A stretch of 31,141 nt of DNA from WLWS01 sp964639535 (GCA_964639535.1 CAZXDV010000004.1:1-31141), one strand, 5' to 3'; numbered from the stretch's first letter, positions 8,343 through 16,065 are shown. The notes: generated from the sequence alone by a model not told the origin. Made by a program: numbers and translations.

Positions 8343-9261
8343 TTTCCATGGCCAGCCTTGCGGCGGCGAGGTCTTCAAGGGCAGTTCCGCAGGACTTGAA
8401 CAGGGTTATCTCTTCGTCACTGACGCGCCCCGGGATTTCTCCCGTGCACAGCTGGGATAGCTCGGCCATGATATCTGTAGCCTCCATGAAACCTTTATTT
8501 ATCGCCTGGATTATCTCACCCGCTTCAGCAAGAGCACCTTCGCGCGTGTCGACAAAAACGCTGGCGCGTCTTAATGCTTCGCCATCTGCTTCAGCCATTG
8601 AAGGTTTAAAGGCGCCGACCAGGTCAAGGTGCTGTCCGTCCTGCAGCCACTCACCCATCACCAGCGGGTTTGATGCCAGGGTAGCGGTGCTGATGATGTC
8701 TGCCCGTGTCGTGGCAAGCTGCAGGTCTGTTTCCACCCTTGCATCGAAATTGAACGAAACAAGATCGTTGACCACGCTGGCGGCGTTCTCGGCATTTCTG
8801 CCCCACACCGTAACTGTATCGATTGGCCTCACGCTGGCATGGGCCTCCACCAGTCTTTTCGACAGTTTTCCGGTGCCCACCATCAACAGGTGTCGCGAAT
8901 CTTTTCGTGACAGGTAGCTTGATGCCAGCGCAGATGCAGCGGCGGTACGACGCAGTGTCAGTTCATCACCGTCCAGCTGGGCTACCAGCTTGCCGTTTGT
9001 GCCGTTAAAAAGCATGTAGGTGGCATTCACGCTGGCGTCGCTATTACCCGGGAATACGGTAACCAGCTTAACGCCGATATGTTCACCTTCGCGCCATGCC
9101 GGCATGAGAAGAAGGCTGGCATCATCAGAGCCGGGAACCTGGATATCATGTACGGAACGTCCCGGAACACTGCAGCCGTCAGCAAAGGCCTTGCGCAGTC
9201 CTTCAACCAGGTCTTTGTAGGGCAGGGCCTTTACAAGTTGAGCTGCATCGAGCGTTTGCAT
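8332..9261 (-). CDS. Ornithine cyclodeaminase / mu-crystallin family protein
   Basis: The 309-residue protein has the family fold in order: a substrate-binding half with Lys65 in IGVKLVTVFPGN and Arg105 in LTLRRTAAAS, then an NAD(P) Rossmann domain beginning GTGKLS (129-134). Members either convert ornithine to proline with ammonia release or reduce cyclic imino acids (1-pyrroline-2-carboxylate, 1-piperideine-2-carboxylate). Sequence alone does not separate these. The nearby proline dehydrogenase makes a role in proline or imino-acid metabolism attractive but unproven. The ATG at 9261 has no clear ribosome-binding site. It overlaps the downstream exporter gene, so these two form a unit. A probable terminator (9313-9342) separates it from the cluster upstream. 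Confidence 0.88.
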   Translation of the reverse strand: MQTLDAAQLVKALPYKDLVEGLRKAFADGCSVPGRSVHDIQVPGSDDASLLLMPAWREGEHIGVKLVTVFPGNSDASVNATYMLFNGTNGKLVAQLDGDELTLRRTAAASALASSYLSRKDSRHLLMVGTGKLSKRLVEAHASVRPIDTVTVWGRNAENAASVVNDLVSFNFDARVETDLQLATTRADIISTATLASNPLVMGEWLQDGQHLDLVGAFKPSMAEADGEALRRASVFVDTREGALAEAGEIIQAINKGFMEATDIMAELSQLCTGEIPGRVSDEEITLFKSCGTALEDLAAARLAMENAE

Positions 9262-9276
9262 GTGTAAGCATACTGT

Positions 9277-10080
9277 TTAGGGAAAACGGCAGTATAGATT
9301 GCCGAAAGAATTAGAAAAAGCTGTTGATGCCCGGGCATCAACCTGTGCGGCGCTGCCTGCGCCAGCTACTACCTGGACNNNNNNNNNNAGGGACAGGTGG
9401 CGAACCAGGGACTTGAGGATGGTCAGTCTTTCAATGCTGGAAGGGTGTGAGCCGCTAAATCCAGCGTGGCGCTTGTTAACCTTGTAAAGCTTCTCGTGGA
9501 CCCGCACCGCTCCCGCGGGATCGTAACCGGCCTCTACGGACCAGATAGCCCCCAGGTAGTCAGACTCCCTTTCATTATCTCGAGTATATTTTGTCGCCGA
9601 AGCGGAAAAAGTGGTTTGCGGTGCGTTTTTCATATTCTCAATTTTTTCCTCAAGATGATTCAGCTTGAGGTGCGCAAGTTCATGTCCAATGATCGCGGCG
9701 GCCGCATCTACGTCCATGCCGATCAGGTCCAGCATTCCAAAGGTAAAACCAACCATGTTTTGTGGATCGCCATCTTCAGTTAGCTGGGCAATGGTAGCAA
9801 AGGCGTTTGGAACATCACCATTTACCACGAACAGCTCGGCATTAATTTCGGCAACGTCTTCGATAGCAACCATCGCTGCATAAACCAGCAGCATTTGTTT
9901 CGTCTCAACTTCACCGAGGACACGACCCCTTTCATCTCTAAGTTGAACTTTGTCCACGGGTGCGGATGCGAGATCACGAATACGCCATGCCTGTTGTCCG
10001 TCGTTGCGTCCTGCACTCGATACAGGCGTGCTTGCAAGAATGGCCAGCAGCAAAGTTATTCCAGGCATTAATCGTTGCAT
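9277..10080 (-). CDS. M48 family periplasmic zinc metalloprotease, 3' end interrupted by assembly gap
   Basis: The protein has an N-terminal signal peptide (MQRLMPGITLLLAILAST), then a zinc-protease core with HELAH (His133, Glu134, His137 from this start). A downstream NERESDYLG supplies the third ligand Glu and its ExxxD partner. This is the M48 signature shared with HtpX, Ste24 and BepA/YfgC-type proteases. The ATG at 10080 has AAAGGA nine bases upstream; an in-frame ATG at 10104 has none and would spoil the signal peptide. The 10-N gap at 9379-9388 leaves the reading frame beyond it unknown, so the stop at 9277 is provisional. In the other frames stops occur at 9369-9371 or 9338-9340. It is the last gene of the envelope cluster, plausibly for quality control of its lipoproteins. 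Confidence 0.85.
   Translation of the reverse strand: MQRLMPGITLLLAILASTPVSSAGRNDGQQAWRIRDLASAPVDKVQLRDERGRVLGEVETKQMLLVYAAMVAIEDVAEINAELFVVNGDVPNAFATIAQLTEDGDPQNMVGFTFGMLDLIGMDVDAAAAIIGHELAHLKLNHLEEKIENMKNAPQTTFSASATKYTRDNERESDYLGAIWSVEAGYDPAGAVRVHEKLYKVNKRHAGFSGSHPSSIERLTILKSLVRHLSXXXXVQVVAGAGSAAQVDARASTAFSNSFGNLYCRFP
9313..9342 (-). terminator. Probable intrinsic terminator after the envelope cluster
   Basis: GTTGATGCCCGGGCATCAAC (9323-9342) is a perfect 20-base palindrome that folds as an 8-bp stem with a CCGG loop. On the minus strand it is followed by AGC and five T (9315-9319). This fits a Rho-independent terminator for the 13-gene block and separates it from the cyclodeaminase gene that starts at 9261. 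It lies inside the protease frame as printed, which suggests the true stop is earlier. Confidence 0.55.
9379..9388. other. Assembly gap of exactly 10 N
   Basis: Ten undetermined bases interrupt the M48 protease gene. A round number is usual for a scaffolding placeholder of unknown real length. Reading frames and distances across this point are therefore not reliable, and the order of the two flanks depends on the assembler's linkage. Confidence 0.97.
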
Positions 10081-10147
10081 TGAATTACATCCTTTTTCAC
10101 GCATTAGTATTTAGACAAGTATTCGCGGCCCTGATTCATAAAAAAAC

Positions 10148-10816
10148 CTAGTTCAGGAACGATTTAATTTGTGCAGCCATGCTTTTACAGGCCCCGGACT
10201 GTACCCGGGCAAGCATGGGGATAGGTATGATCACCGCGGGCAAATAGGACGTACCGCGGGTTTCTGCATTAATTTTTCCTGATAATTCGAGATTCTTGAA
10301 ATCCCAGATGCTGGCTTCGTAGTTTGCCTCGTCATCCCAGGTCGCAAAGCCGAAGCAGCCACCACCGCCCGGGCCTACCGCGCAGGAGATGGACCCTTTC
10401 TTGTCGGTGGTTTCCGTGGATCCATCGATCCAGATGAAAAATCGCAGGCCAAAATCGGAAAATTTTTCCGCTATGGCCGGGTTTTGCACCAACCTGTCCA
10501 GGTTCTTCACATCCATGGGCGCAGTGCTGGTTTCAAAATAGGGATACATGGCGTCGACGAATTCCTGTTCCGGGATTACTGACATGCCGTCACTGCCACT
10601 GGCCAGGGATTCACCCACGCAGGCAATAAAATCTATTTCGGTTTCGTGGCCACTGCTGTGCCGTCTTCCCAGTATTACCACCGACTCTTCCGCGTTCATG
10701 ATGGTTGCTGGTGCCTGGCGATATTCATCGATCCTGGTACTGCTGTTGCAGCCCGACAGGAAAACAAGCAGGGCCAGGAATCCCGGCGTGGTTGAATTGA
10801 ATATTCTTGCAAGCAT
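10148..10816 (-). CDS. Outer-envelope lipoprotein of unknown function (cluster gene 12)
   Basis: From the ATG at 10816 the 222-residue product has a lipoprotein signal with lipobox L-S-G-C23, followed by Asn24, so outer-membrane sorting is likely because no Asp follows the lipid-modified Cys. I do not recognise the mature domain. It has two further Cys pairs of note, one in FIACVGESL and one in the glycine-rich ISCAVGPGGGGCFGF, and one near the C-terminus, so disulfides are possible. The start two bases after the stop of the preceding lipoprotein gene (TAA-AG-ATG) indicates coupling. An ATG 33 bases earlier would overlap that gene and lengthen the signal peptide unnaturally. Confidence 0.82.
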   Translation of the reverse strand: MLARIFNSTTPGFLALLVFLSGCNSSTRIDEYRQAPATIMNAEESVVILGRRHSSGHETEIDFIACVGESLASGSDGMSVIPEQEFVDAMYPYFETSTAPMDVKNLDRLVQNPAIAEKFSDFGLRFFIWIDGSTETTDKKGSISCAVGPGGGGCFGFATWDDEANYEASIWDFKNLELSGKINAETRGTSYLPAVIIPIPMLARVQSGACKSMAAQIKSFLN

Positions 10817-10818
10817 CT

Positions 10819-11499
10819 TTAGCAAATATCGGTAACCTTGCTGGCACACACCTTGTCATTTTCCGAAAGCCACTGCCTGACTGGTGCTATGCGTGTAAAG
10901 TTAAGAGAAAGCTTGGCACCGGCATCACGAAATGCCGAGTTGATGGCGGCCTGTAAACCCTTGTCCCGGCTCTTGAGAAACTCGGTCGACGACTTGCCAT
11001 AGCCGGTCACCGGGAGATCGGCAACCAGGTCGCCTTTCTCATCAAATAACTTGACCGTGTACTTGATCCAGACCTCGTATAAATCCGAACGGGTTTCGCT
11101 GGGCAGGGCAAACTGCATTTCTTCTACCTTCGGCACCAGTACGCCGTCCACCCCGCTGCCATTGGCAGAAGGCACATCGGCCTGGTAGCTTATTTCGCTG
11201 AACATGGAAGGCAGCACGCGGTCAAAAAGCTCTACCTGGGAATCTCCGCTCTTGATGGCCCAGTTAGGCCGGTCCTCGGAGTTTTCCTGGTAAATGTAGT
11301 TACGAAACTCATCATCGTAAACCACTGCCATTGATAGCGGTAACTGGATCGATAATGGTGTCGGAACGTCTGTTTGCGTTTCCATGGTAAGTGACTGGTT
11401 ACAGGCAGGTAATACAACAGCCAACAGGCTGGCATACAAAAATCGCCGGTAGTTTCTCACTTCCAGTCCTTTCCCGGTCTTTTTACTTTTGTCTTGCAT
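10819..11499 (-). CDS. Putative lipoprotein of unknown function (cluster gene 11)
   Basis: From the ATG at 11499 the product is 226 residues. It has a long basic N-terminal region, a hydrophobic segment and a possible lipobox L-P-A-C33; proline at -2 is unusual, so lipidation is likely but not certain. The mature part contains VEEMQFALPSETRSDLYEVW and a conserved-looking FLKSRDKGLQAAINSAFRDA helix near the end, reminiscent of envelope lipoproteins that carry one alpha/beta domain. I cannot name a family. GGGGA lies five to six bases before the chosen ATG; an upstream in-frame ATG (11550) has no such site. It is 72 bases downstream of the second VWA gene. Confidence 0.8.
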   Translation of the reverse strand: MQDKSKKTGKGLEVRNYRRFLYASLLAVVLPACNQSLTMETQTDVPTPLSIQLPLSMAVVYDDEFRNYIYQENSEDRPNWAIKSGDSQVELFDRVLPSMFSEISYQADVPSANGSGVDGVLVPKVEEMQFALPSETRSDLYEVWIKYTVKLFDEKGDLVADLPVTGYGKSSTEFLKSRDKGLQAAINSAFRDAGAKLSLNFTRIAPVRQWLSENDKVCASKVTDIC

Positions 11500-11571
11500 C
11501 GTTTTCCCCTTATTTAAATCTTCGGTTCCCGCGATATATTTAATTAGCATAGCGTTAAATCGTATTGGGCA

Positions 11572-12561
11572 CTAGTTAAGAGCCACAAATGTGCCACCAT
11601 TTTTTTGGGTTAGCTCCCTCATCAGGGAAGCGAAACGTTTTCTCGTGATCTGGAAATGTTGCGGCGCCGTAGCCGGCACGGGAAAACCGACAGCATGAAT
11701 TCTCACCTTGGTTTTTCCATTTGCATCTTTTGGGTTAAGCCGGTCGACCACCTGTATGACTTCCTTGATAGAACGCCCGGTAAATTCATCGCCAAATACG
11801 TAAATACTGATTTTCTTTTTCGGGTCGTAAAAATCCCTGATTGCGCGGGTAATACCTTCTACCGGGCTACTGTTACTGAAGGGCTGCCAGCTGCGTAGCT
11901 GTCTTAGCATTGCACCACGCCGGCCCTTGGTGTCGGGTATCCATTTACGGCGATACTGGGACACCATGTACGCACCCATGTCGCTCATCACCTGGATGCC
12001 CTTTACCCTTGGATAAACATCCAGCGTGGCTTCAAGCTGGTTGATCATCTTGCTCCAGTTGGCCTGTTGCATACTTCCGGATGTATCGATAATAAAAATA
12101 ATATATTCACTGTCTACCGGTATGCCTCCCACGAGGCTGGTATTGATGTCACCTTTTTGCGCCATCAAGCGCTGCATTTCGGCGGTCATGGATTGCAGGG
12201 CCAGCTCAAGTTCTCCGGTTATGATGGCGTTTACCGAAGAGTCCTCAGCTTCTTCGTCATAGCGTGTCTTGGTGTACTTCAAATCCGATTGCAGCCGTGC
12301 GACTTTTTCGTCCCACACTGAAATCTGTTCATGCTTGGCATTTAACTCCCTGTTCAGGATTGTCGTCTCGCCGCGTATCTCGAATAACTGGGTCTGCAGT
12401 TCACGCACAATGCCCTGCAGCGAGATGTCGCTGGTTTCCAGGACTATTTCATCGCCGGTTCGTGCGATCATCAGCAGCAGGATGATCGCACCAAATCCAC
12501 AGGTAATGACATCCAGGAAGGACAGGTTAAAAATCTCGTTGTCTCTGTCTTTCTTTCTCAA
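11572..12561 (-). CDS. Membrane-anchored VWA protein with ExbD-like N-terminal helix (second of pair)
   Basis: The 329-residue protein has one N-terminal membrane helix (about 13-33) starting NLSFLDVITCGFGA, with Asp17 at its entry. A coiled-coil-like stretch follows (about 48-135), then a C-terminal von Willebrand A domain (about 150-325). The metal-ion site is present: D159-T-S161-G-S163, Ser232 in the Thr position, and Asp258 in VFGDEF. The orientation predicted is cytoplasmic N-terminus and periplasmic VWA domain. F-L-D-[VI] at the helix entry closely resembles ExbD/TolR, whose Asp carries protons. The start is a TTG that overlaps the preceding gene's stop as TTGA; a strong GGAGGA seven bases upstream and no usable ATG nearby support it. 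Function unknown; a partner of the ExbB-like protein is inferred. Confidence 0.88.
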   Translation of the reverse strand: MRKKDRDNEIFNLSFLDVITCGFGAIILLLMIARTGDEIVLETSDISLQGIVRELQTQLFEIRGETTILNRELNAKHEQISVWDEKVARLQSDLKYTKTRYDEEAEDSSVNAIITGELELALQSMTAEMQRLMAQKGDINTSLVGGIPVDSEYIIFIIDTSGSMQQANWSKMINQLEATLDVYPRVKGIQVMSDMGAYMVSQYRRKWIPDTKGRRGAMLRQLRSWQPFSNSSPVEGITRAIRDFYDPKKKISIYVFGDEFTGRSIKEVIQVVDRLNPKDANGKTKVRIHAVGFPVPATAPQHFQITRKRFASLMRELTQKNGGTFVALN

Positions 12562-13646
12562 GGCCAGTCCTCCGACGGGCTCATAAAGGACCCGTTGGTC
12601 ATTTGCGCAAGTTTCCAGAAAGCATTGGCGGCCTCGGGGTCTCCCTCCATGGGTGCCAGGATGATATTCATTGGGATGCCACGGGGCACTGCTTTTATTG
12701 CACTCTGGAAAAGATTTAGACGCTGTCTACCGTCAATAGTTGCGCCGCGAATGCGTTTTGAGCCCTTTGTGGGCAGGCCATCGGTAATGAGGTAAATATT
12801 GTCCGGCGCTGGTCGAAGCCGGGAAATCACCTGGAATGCCTGCTCCAGGTCGGTGCCATTCTCGGGCACGATATTCCGAAGATTCTTGATCGCCTGGTCC
12901 AGCTGTAACTTGTTGTTAACTTTCAGCCATTTGCCACTGGTTTCCGGGATCGCCGCCTTTAACTCGGTGTTGAAGGTGTAGATTTGGTATTCACTACCCT
13001 GTGGAAACTTGGCGCTGATCCAGTCGACGGTGTCCAGGGCACGGTTCCACTTTGGTGCAGTGCGTTTTCTTTCATCACGCATGTTCCTGCGTCGAATCAC
13101 GTTCACAATCGTGTTATCCAGCATGCTGGCAGAGGAATCGAGCAGGATGAGCAGACGCTGACCACCCATGCGTAAACCGGTCACGTAGGCACGATTGCCG
13201 TCCCCGGCGTACTTCCTCGAGTCTTCCCCGGTCTTGTTTAGTTCCTCGACCAGCTTTTGCTTTTCAGTTTCAAGACGTTTTATTTCCTGCTTGAGCTGGT
13301 TCAGTTTTCCATCGGCGCCATCCAGCACCAGTTCATCTGTCAGGCCCTCGGTGACAGCAATTTCCTCCATGATGCGCCTGGCCAGGCCCTGTGCTGTTAC
13401 CAGTTTTTCATCAATATCGGAAATGGTGTTGCGAATACGGACCAGGTTCAGCTGCCCGTCGCGAATTTCCTCCTCGAGCAGGTCTACCTCGGCACTGAGA
13501 TCGGTCTTGACGACAGGCTGCGGAACATTGGTGTCGACGTTGTGCTTGATGATAAGGAACAGCAACACGGCTGCCCCGAATCCACAGGACATGATGTCAA
13601 GGAATGACAGGCTGAAGGCGGAGATTCTGCGGCGGGACTGGGCCAT
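12558..13646 (-). CDS. Membrane-anchored VWA protein with ExbD-like N-terminal helix (first of pair)
   Basis: The 362-residue protein repeats the plan of its neighbour. After RRR it has FSLSFLDIMSCGFGA and a single membrane helix (about 13-34, Asp17 at the entry), then a coiled coil (about 50-140, rich in Glu, Lys and Leu), then a VWA domain (about 160-355). Its metal-ion site looks complete: D170-S-S172-A-S174, Thr265 in NGTDLEQ, and Asp289 in LITDG. VWA domains bind protein ligands through a divalent cation. Overall identity to the neighbour outside the helix appears low, so they are probably old paralogues acting as a hetero-pair. It starts four bases after the FHA-protein stop, with no strong ribosome-binding site, suggesting coupling. 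Confidence 0.9.
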   Translation of the reverse strand: MAQSRRRISAFSLSFLDIMSCGFGAAVLLFLIIKHNVDTNVPQPVVKTDLSAEVDLLEEEIRDGQLNLVRIRNTISDIDEKLVTAQGLARRIMEEIAVTEGLTDELVLDGADGKLNQLKQEIKRLETEKQKLVEELNKTGEDSRKYAGDGNRAYVTGLRMGGQRLLILLDSSASMLDNTIVNVIRRRNMRDERKRTAPKWNRALDTVDWISAKFPQGSEYQIYTFNTELKAAIPETSGKWLKVNNKLQLDQAIKNLRNIVPENGTDLEQAFQVISRLRPAPDNIYLITDGLPTKGSKRIRGATIDGRQRLNLFQSAIKAVPRGIPMNIILAPMEGDPEAANAFWKLAQMTNGSFMSPSEDWP

Positions 13647-13650
13647 GGCA

Positions 13651-14991
13651 TCAACTTACATGAATAAACATGTACTCCGTCTTTGAGCCTGTGAAACTGA
13701 CGATATCCCCTGCGTTGACCTGGACAGGTTCGGAAACCGGGCTGCCGTTCAGGTAGACAGAAAGATCACCACAGGCATTGAGGGTAATCTTGTCTGTACT
13801 TGCGCTTACCTCGCAATGCGCATCATTTGCATGGTGACTTGATAACTTTCCGGCGGCAGAAAGAAAAACCGTGTCAGTACCAAGCGGGTAAGCCCTGTGG
13901 CCAAGCAACACGTGGGTGATGTCATGCTTGCTGGCTGCTACGGCGGCGCTTGAAGGTGCTGCCTCGGTGGGCACCTCGGTGTTCACCTGGCCTGTATTAA
14001 CCGCCGTGACCAGTGCTTCCTCGGCAGCACCGAGGCGAGTCACATAGCTCAGACCGCTTCCCGCTGCGCTGAATACATCCTCGTGTGCGATACACGCCTG
14101 GCTAATGTTCAGGTTGGATAGCACTTCCGCATTTTTTATTACTTCGGCAATCCCGGGCAGGTTTCCGCTCGACTGGCTTAGCAGCGGTGTTGACTCGGCA
14201 TCCATGGAGTTAACAATTCGTTCGTACAGTGGAAGCAACGTGGTTTGCAGGCTATCTGCAGTGAGACGCGCCTGGTGCAGGGTCTGCTGGTACTGGATTT
14301 CCAGCACCACTTCCTTGTGCACGCGCAGGGAGTTCAGGCATGCGGGTATTTGATCATAAAGCGCCTGTTCCGTGTCAGGATGGTGCTGCGGATCAAAGCG
14401 AGATTCCTTAATAAACAGATCGGCTATCAGGTGAGCGGTGTTATCAAGTAATGCCAGCATGCCCGCACCGTCAACCATGCTGACGTTGCCGCGAACGACG
14501 TCATTGCCGACTTCAAGGTTGGTTAACACGGCCTGGTGAAGTTGCAGGTCCACGTGCGTGTAACGACCCGGGCCAACCACCGGCGCCGCTGCCGCAACCG
14601 CACTGTCAACAATACCAGCAGCACTTAGCGGGCTGGCATCAATGAGGCCGAGCAAAAGCGCGAGTTGTTCGTTGCTGTAGACACCGGGGACGGCGAGTAT
14701 AACCTCGTCGGGTTTGCCGGACTGCTCGTGCAACTGCAGCAGGTGAGCAAAAGCAAGATCCGCATGGTGTCGTGCAAGCGGGGTAGGGTTCTGCAAGGGG
14801 TCCTGGTTAAGGTTTTTCCAGTAGCGATTGTGAGAACTTCGCGGGTGCAGGCGAGCCTGTTTCAGGGCTTCTTCTCCCACCAGGATTTTATCCCCGGTGG
14901 TATGTGCAAAGCCCGGGCTGGTGACAACGATCTCGTGGTTCTTGCTGACCCGGATTTCAAAATCGTTTATTTCAATAATTGCCTTGCTCAT
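13651..14991 (-). CDS. Degenerate Hsp70/actin-like protein with C-terminal FHA-like domain
   Basis: The 446-residue cytoplasmic protein has no signal peptide or membrane helix. The N-terminal two thirds recall the Hsp70/actin ATPase fold: KILVGEEALKQARLHP, then VILAVPGVYSNEQ and AAGIVDSAVAAAAP, the latter where Hsp70s read N-E-P-T-A-A-A. The glycine-rich phosphate loops are missing: the first reads IEINDFEIRV and the second HVDLQLHQAV, so ATP hydrolysis is doubtful. Residues about 361-446 resemble a forkhead-associated domain (LGHRAYPLG, HCEVS, VYLNGSPVSE, AGDIVSF), though the phosphothreonine-binding Arg and Ser are not clearly kept. It lies between the ExbB-like and VWA genes, so a cytoplasmic regulator or scaffold of the membrane complex is a reasonable inference. 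Confidence 0.75.
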   Translation of the reverse strand: MSKAIIEINDFEIRVSKNHEIVVTSPGFAHTTGDKILVGEEALKQARLHPRSSHNRYWKNLNQDPLQNPTPLARHHADLAFAHLLQLHEQSGKPDEVILAVPGVYSNEQLALLLGLIDASPLSAAGIVDSAVAAAAPVVGPGRYTHVDLQLHQAVLTNLEVGNDVVRGNVSMVDGAGMLALLDNTAHLIADLFIKESRFDPQHHPDTEQALYDQIPACLNSLRVHKEVVLEIQYQQTLHQARLTADSLQTTLLPLYERIVNSMDAESTPLLSQSSGNLPGIAEVIKNAEVLSNLNISQACIAHEDVFSAAGSGLSYVTRLGAAEEALVTAVNTGQVNTEVPTEAAPSSAAVAASKHDITHVLLGHRAYPLGTDTVFLSAAGKLSSHHANDAHCEVSASTDKITLNACGDLSVYLNGSPVSEPVQVNAGDIVSFTGSKTEYMFIHVS

Positions 14992-15025
14992 TTTTACACA
15001 GGGTTCTTTGTCCGGTTAATGTTGG

Positions 15026-15823
15026 TTAGCGCACCTGCAGGTGACGCAGCAGGTTCACGTCGCAGTAGTTTTGTGTATCCAGCACGTGTCTTTCCTGCAT
15101 CAGCTGCAGCTGGTGCATGAGAAACATGATGAAGATACTGATGATCAGGGCGATAAATGTAGAGTTAAAGGCCACGCCGAGGCTTACCGTCACACCAACG
15201 ATGTCACCTTCGACGGCCTTGTGTGCCTGCCCCAGGGCCTCGCCGATACCGCGCACGGTGCCGATAAAGCCGATGGATGGGATGGCCCAGATAATGTATC
15301 GAATCATCGAGAGTTCTGAATCCAGTCGGTCTGACTCGGTCTCGCAGACTTCCTTTACCGAGGAGGCCACGTCCTGGATGTTTTGCGTTGTACCAAATCT
15401 CTGCAGTGCAGTAAGTAATACCCTCGGCAGCAGGTACTCCCTTTCTTCCTCCGGCAGGATTTGCAGGGGTCTTGAGTATTGTCGCGCGTCCTCCGGCAGG
15501 ATACTGGTGCCGGGGCTGACCTCCAGCAGCGAGCGTGACAATAGTTTTCTCTCGTCATGTACCAGCTTGGCTTTCAGGCCCATGATGGCAAAGACCCACA
15601 ATGCGAGCACAAAGCAGGCTTCCTGCTCGAAGTCCTTGATCACGATAAACACCGAACGCTGCACTTCATAAACTTCCCCGGCTTCCTGCGCTGCGCGCTG
15701 TTCTTCCAGGATGGTATTGGCTGCTGGCCTGACCACGGTGACATAAACAGCGTGCACAATGATGAAAGAGATAAAAAGTGCGAAAAGCTGGTAAAGAAAA
15801 TCAGATAGAGGATTATGTTTCAT
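15026..15823 (-). CDS. MotA/TolQ/ExbB-family proton channel subunit
   Basis: The 265-residue protein has hydrophobic segments at about 9-30, 68-84, 173-196 and 208-236. The last two carry the family signature: AIPSIGFIGTVRGIGEAL followed by VTVSLGVAFNSTFIALIIS, equivalent to the pore helices of ExbB and TolQ. A cytoplasmic region of about 90 residues lies between helices 2 and 3. Family members form pentamers that use the proton (or sodium) motive force to turn a dimeric ExbD/TolR/MotB partner. No ordinary ExbD/TolR is present here; the two VWA proteins downstream are the candidate partners. The start codon is seven bases after the previous stop with no clear ribosome-binding site, so translation is probably coupled. 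Confidence 0.88.
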   Translation of the reverse strand: MKHNPLSDFLYQLFALFISFIIVHAVYVTVVRPAANTILEEQRAAQEAGEVYEVQRSVFIVIKDFEQEACFVLALWVFAIMGLKAKLVHDERKLLSRSLLEVSPGTSILPEDARQYSRPLQILPEEEREYLLPRVLLTALQRFGTTQNIQDVASSVKEVCETESDRLDSELSMIRYIIWAIPSIGFIGTVRGIGEALGQAHKAVEGDIVGVTVSLGVAFNSTFIALIISIFIMFLMHQLQLMQERHVLDTQNYCDVNLLRHLQVR

Positions 15824-15830
15824 GGTGAGT

Positions 15831-16061
15831 TCATATATCTACGGGAAAAGGTATCGAATAATCTTCTGACACTTTCTCGGTGGCTTCAAAGGAATCCGGT
15901 GTTTCAAATTCATTCTCCGAACTTGCGTTGCTGCTTTCTTCACCCGCTTGAGCCTGCTGGTCCGAAGCCTGGGCGGGTGTCTCCGTTGCGCTTTCCTGGG
16001 AGTCCTGGGTTAAAGCAGCCAACGGTGAAAAACAGATAAGGAGTAATAACAGCTTGCGCAT
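15831..16061 (-). CDS. Small secreted acidic protein
   Basis: From the ATG at 16061 this encodes 76 residues: a clean signal peptide (MRKLLLLLICFSPLAALTQ), then a mature part of about 57 residues rich in Glu, Ser, Ala and Gln and ending YSIPFPVDI. GGAG seven bases upstream supports this start over an in-frame ATG at 16118 inside the previous gene. The mature part looks disordered. The gene sits four bases after the PEGA/FGE gene and seven before the ExbB-like gene, so it is a true operon member. It could be a periplasmic linker or a short accessory subunit; no family is recognised. Confidence 0.78.
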   Translation of the reverse strand: MRKLLLLLICFSPLAALTQDSQESATETPAQASDQQAQAGEESSNASSENEFETPDSFEATEKVSEDYSIPFPVDI

Positions 16062-16065
16062 CAGT

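Noticed and set aside
9960..10151. Short plus-strand ORFs across the protease and lipoprotein genes
   Set aside because: They lie antisense to genes with signal peptides and a HELAH motif; no independent support.
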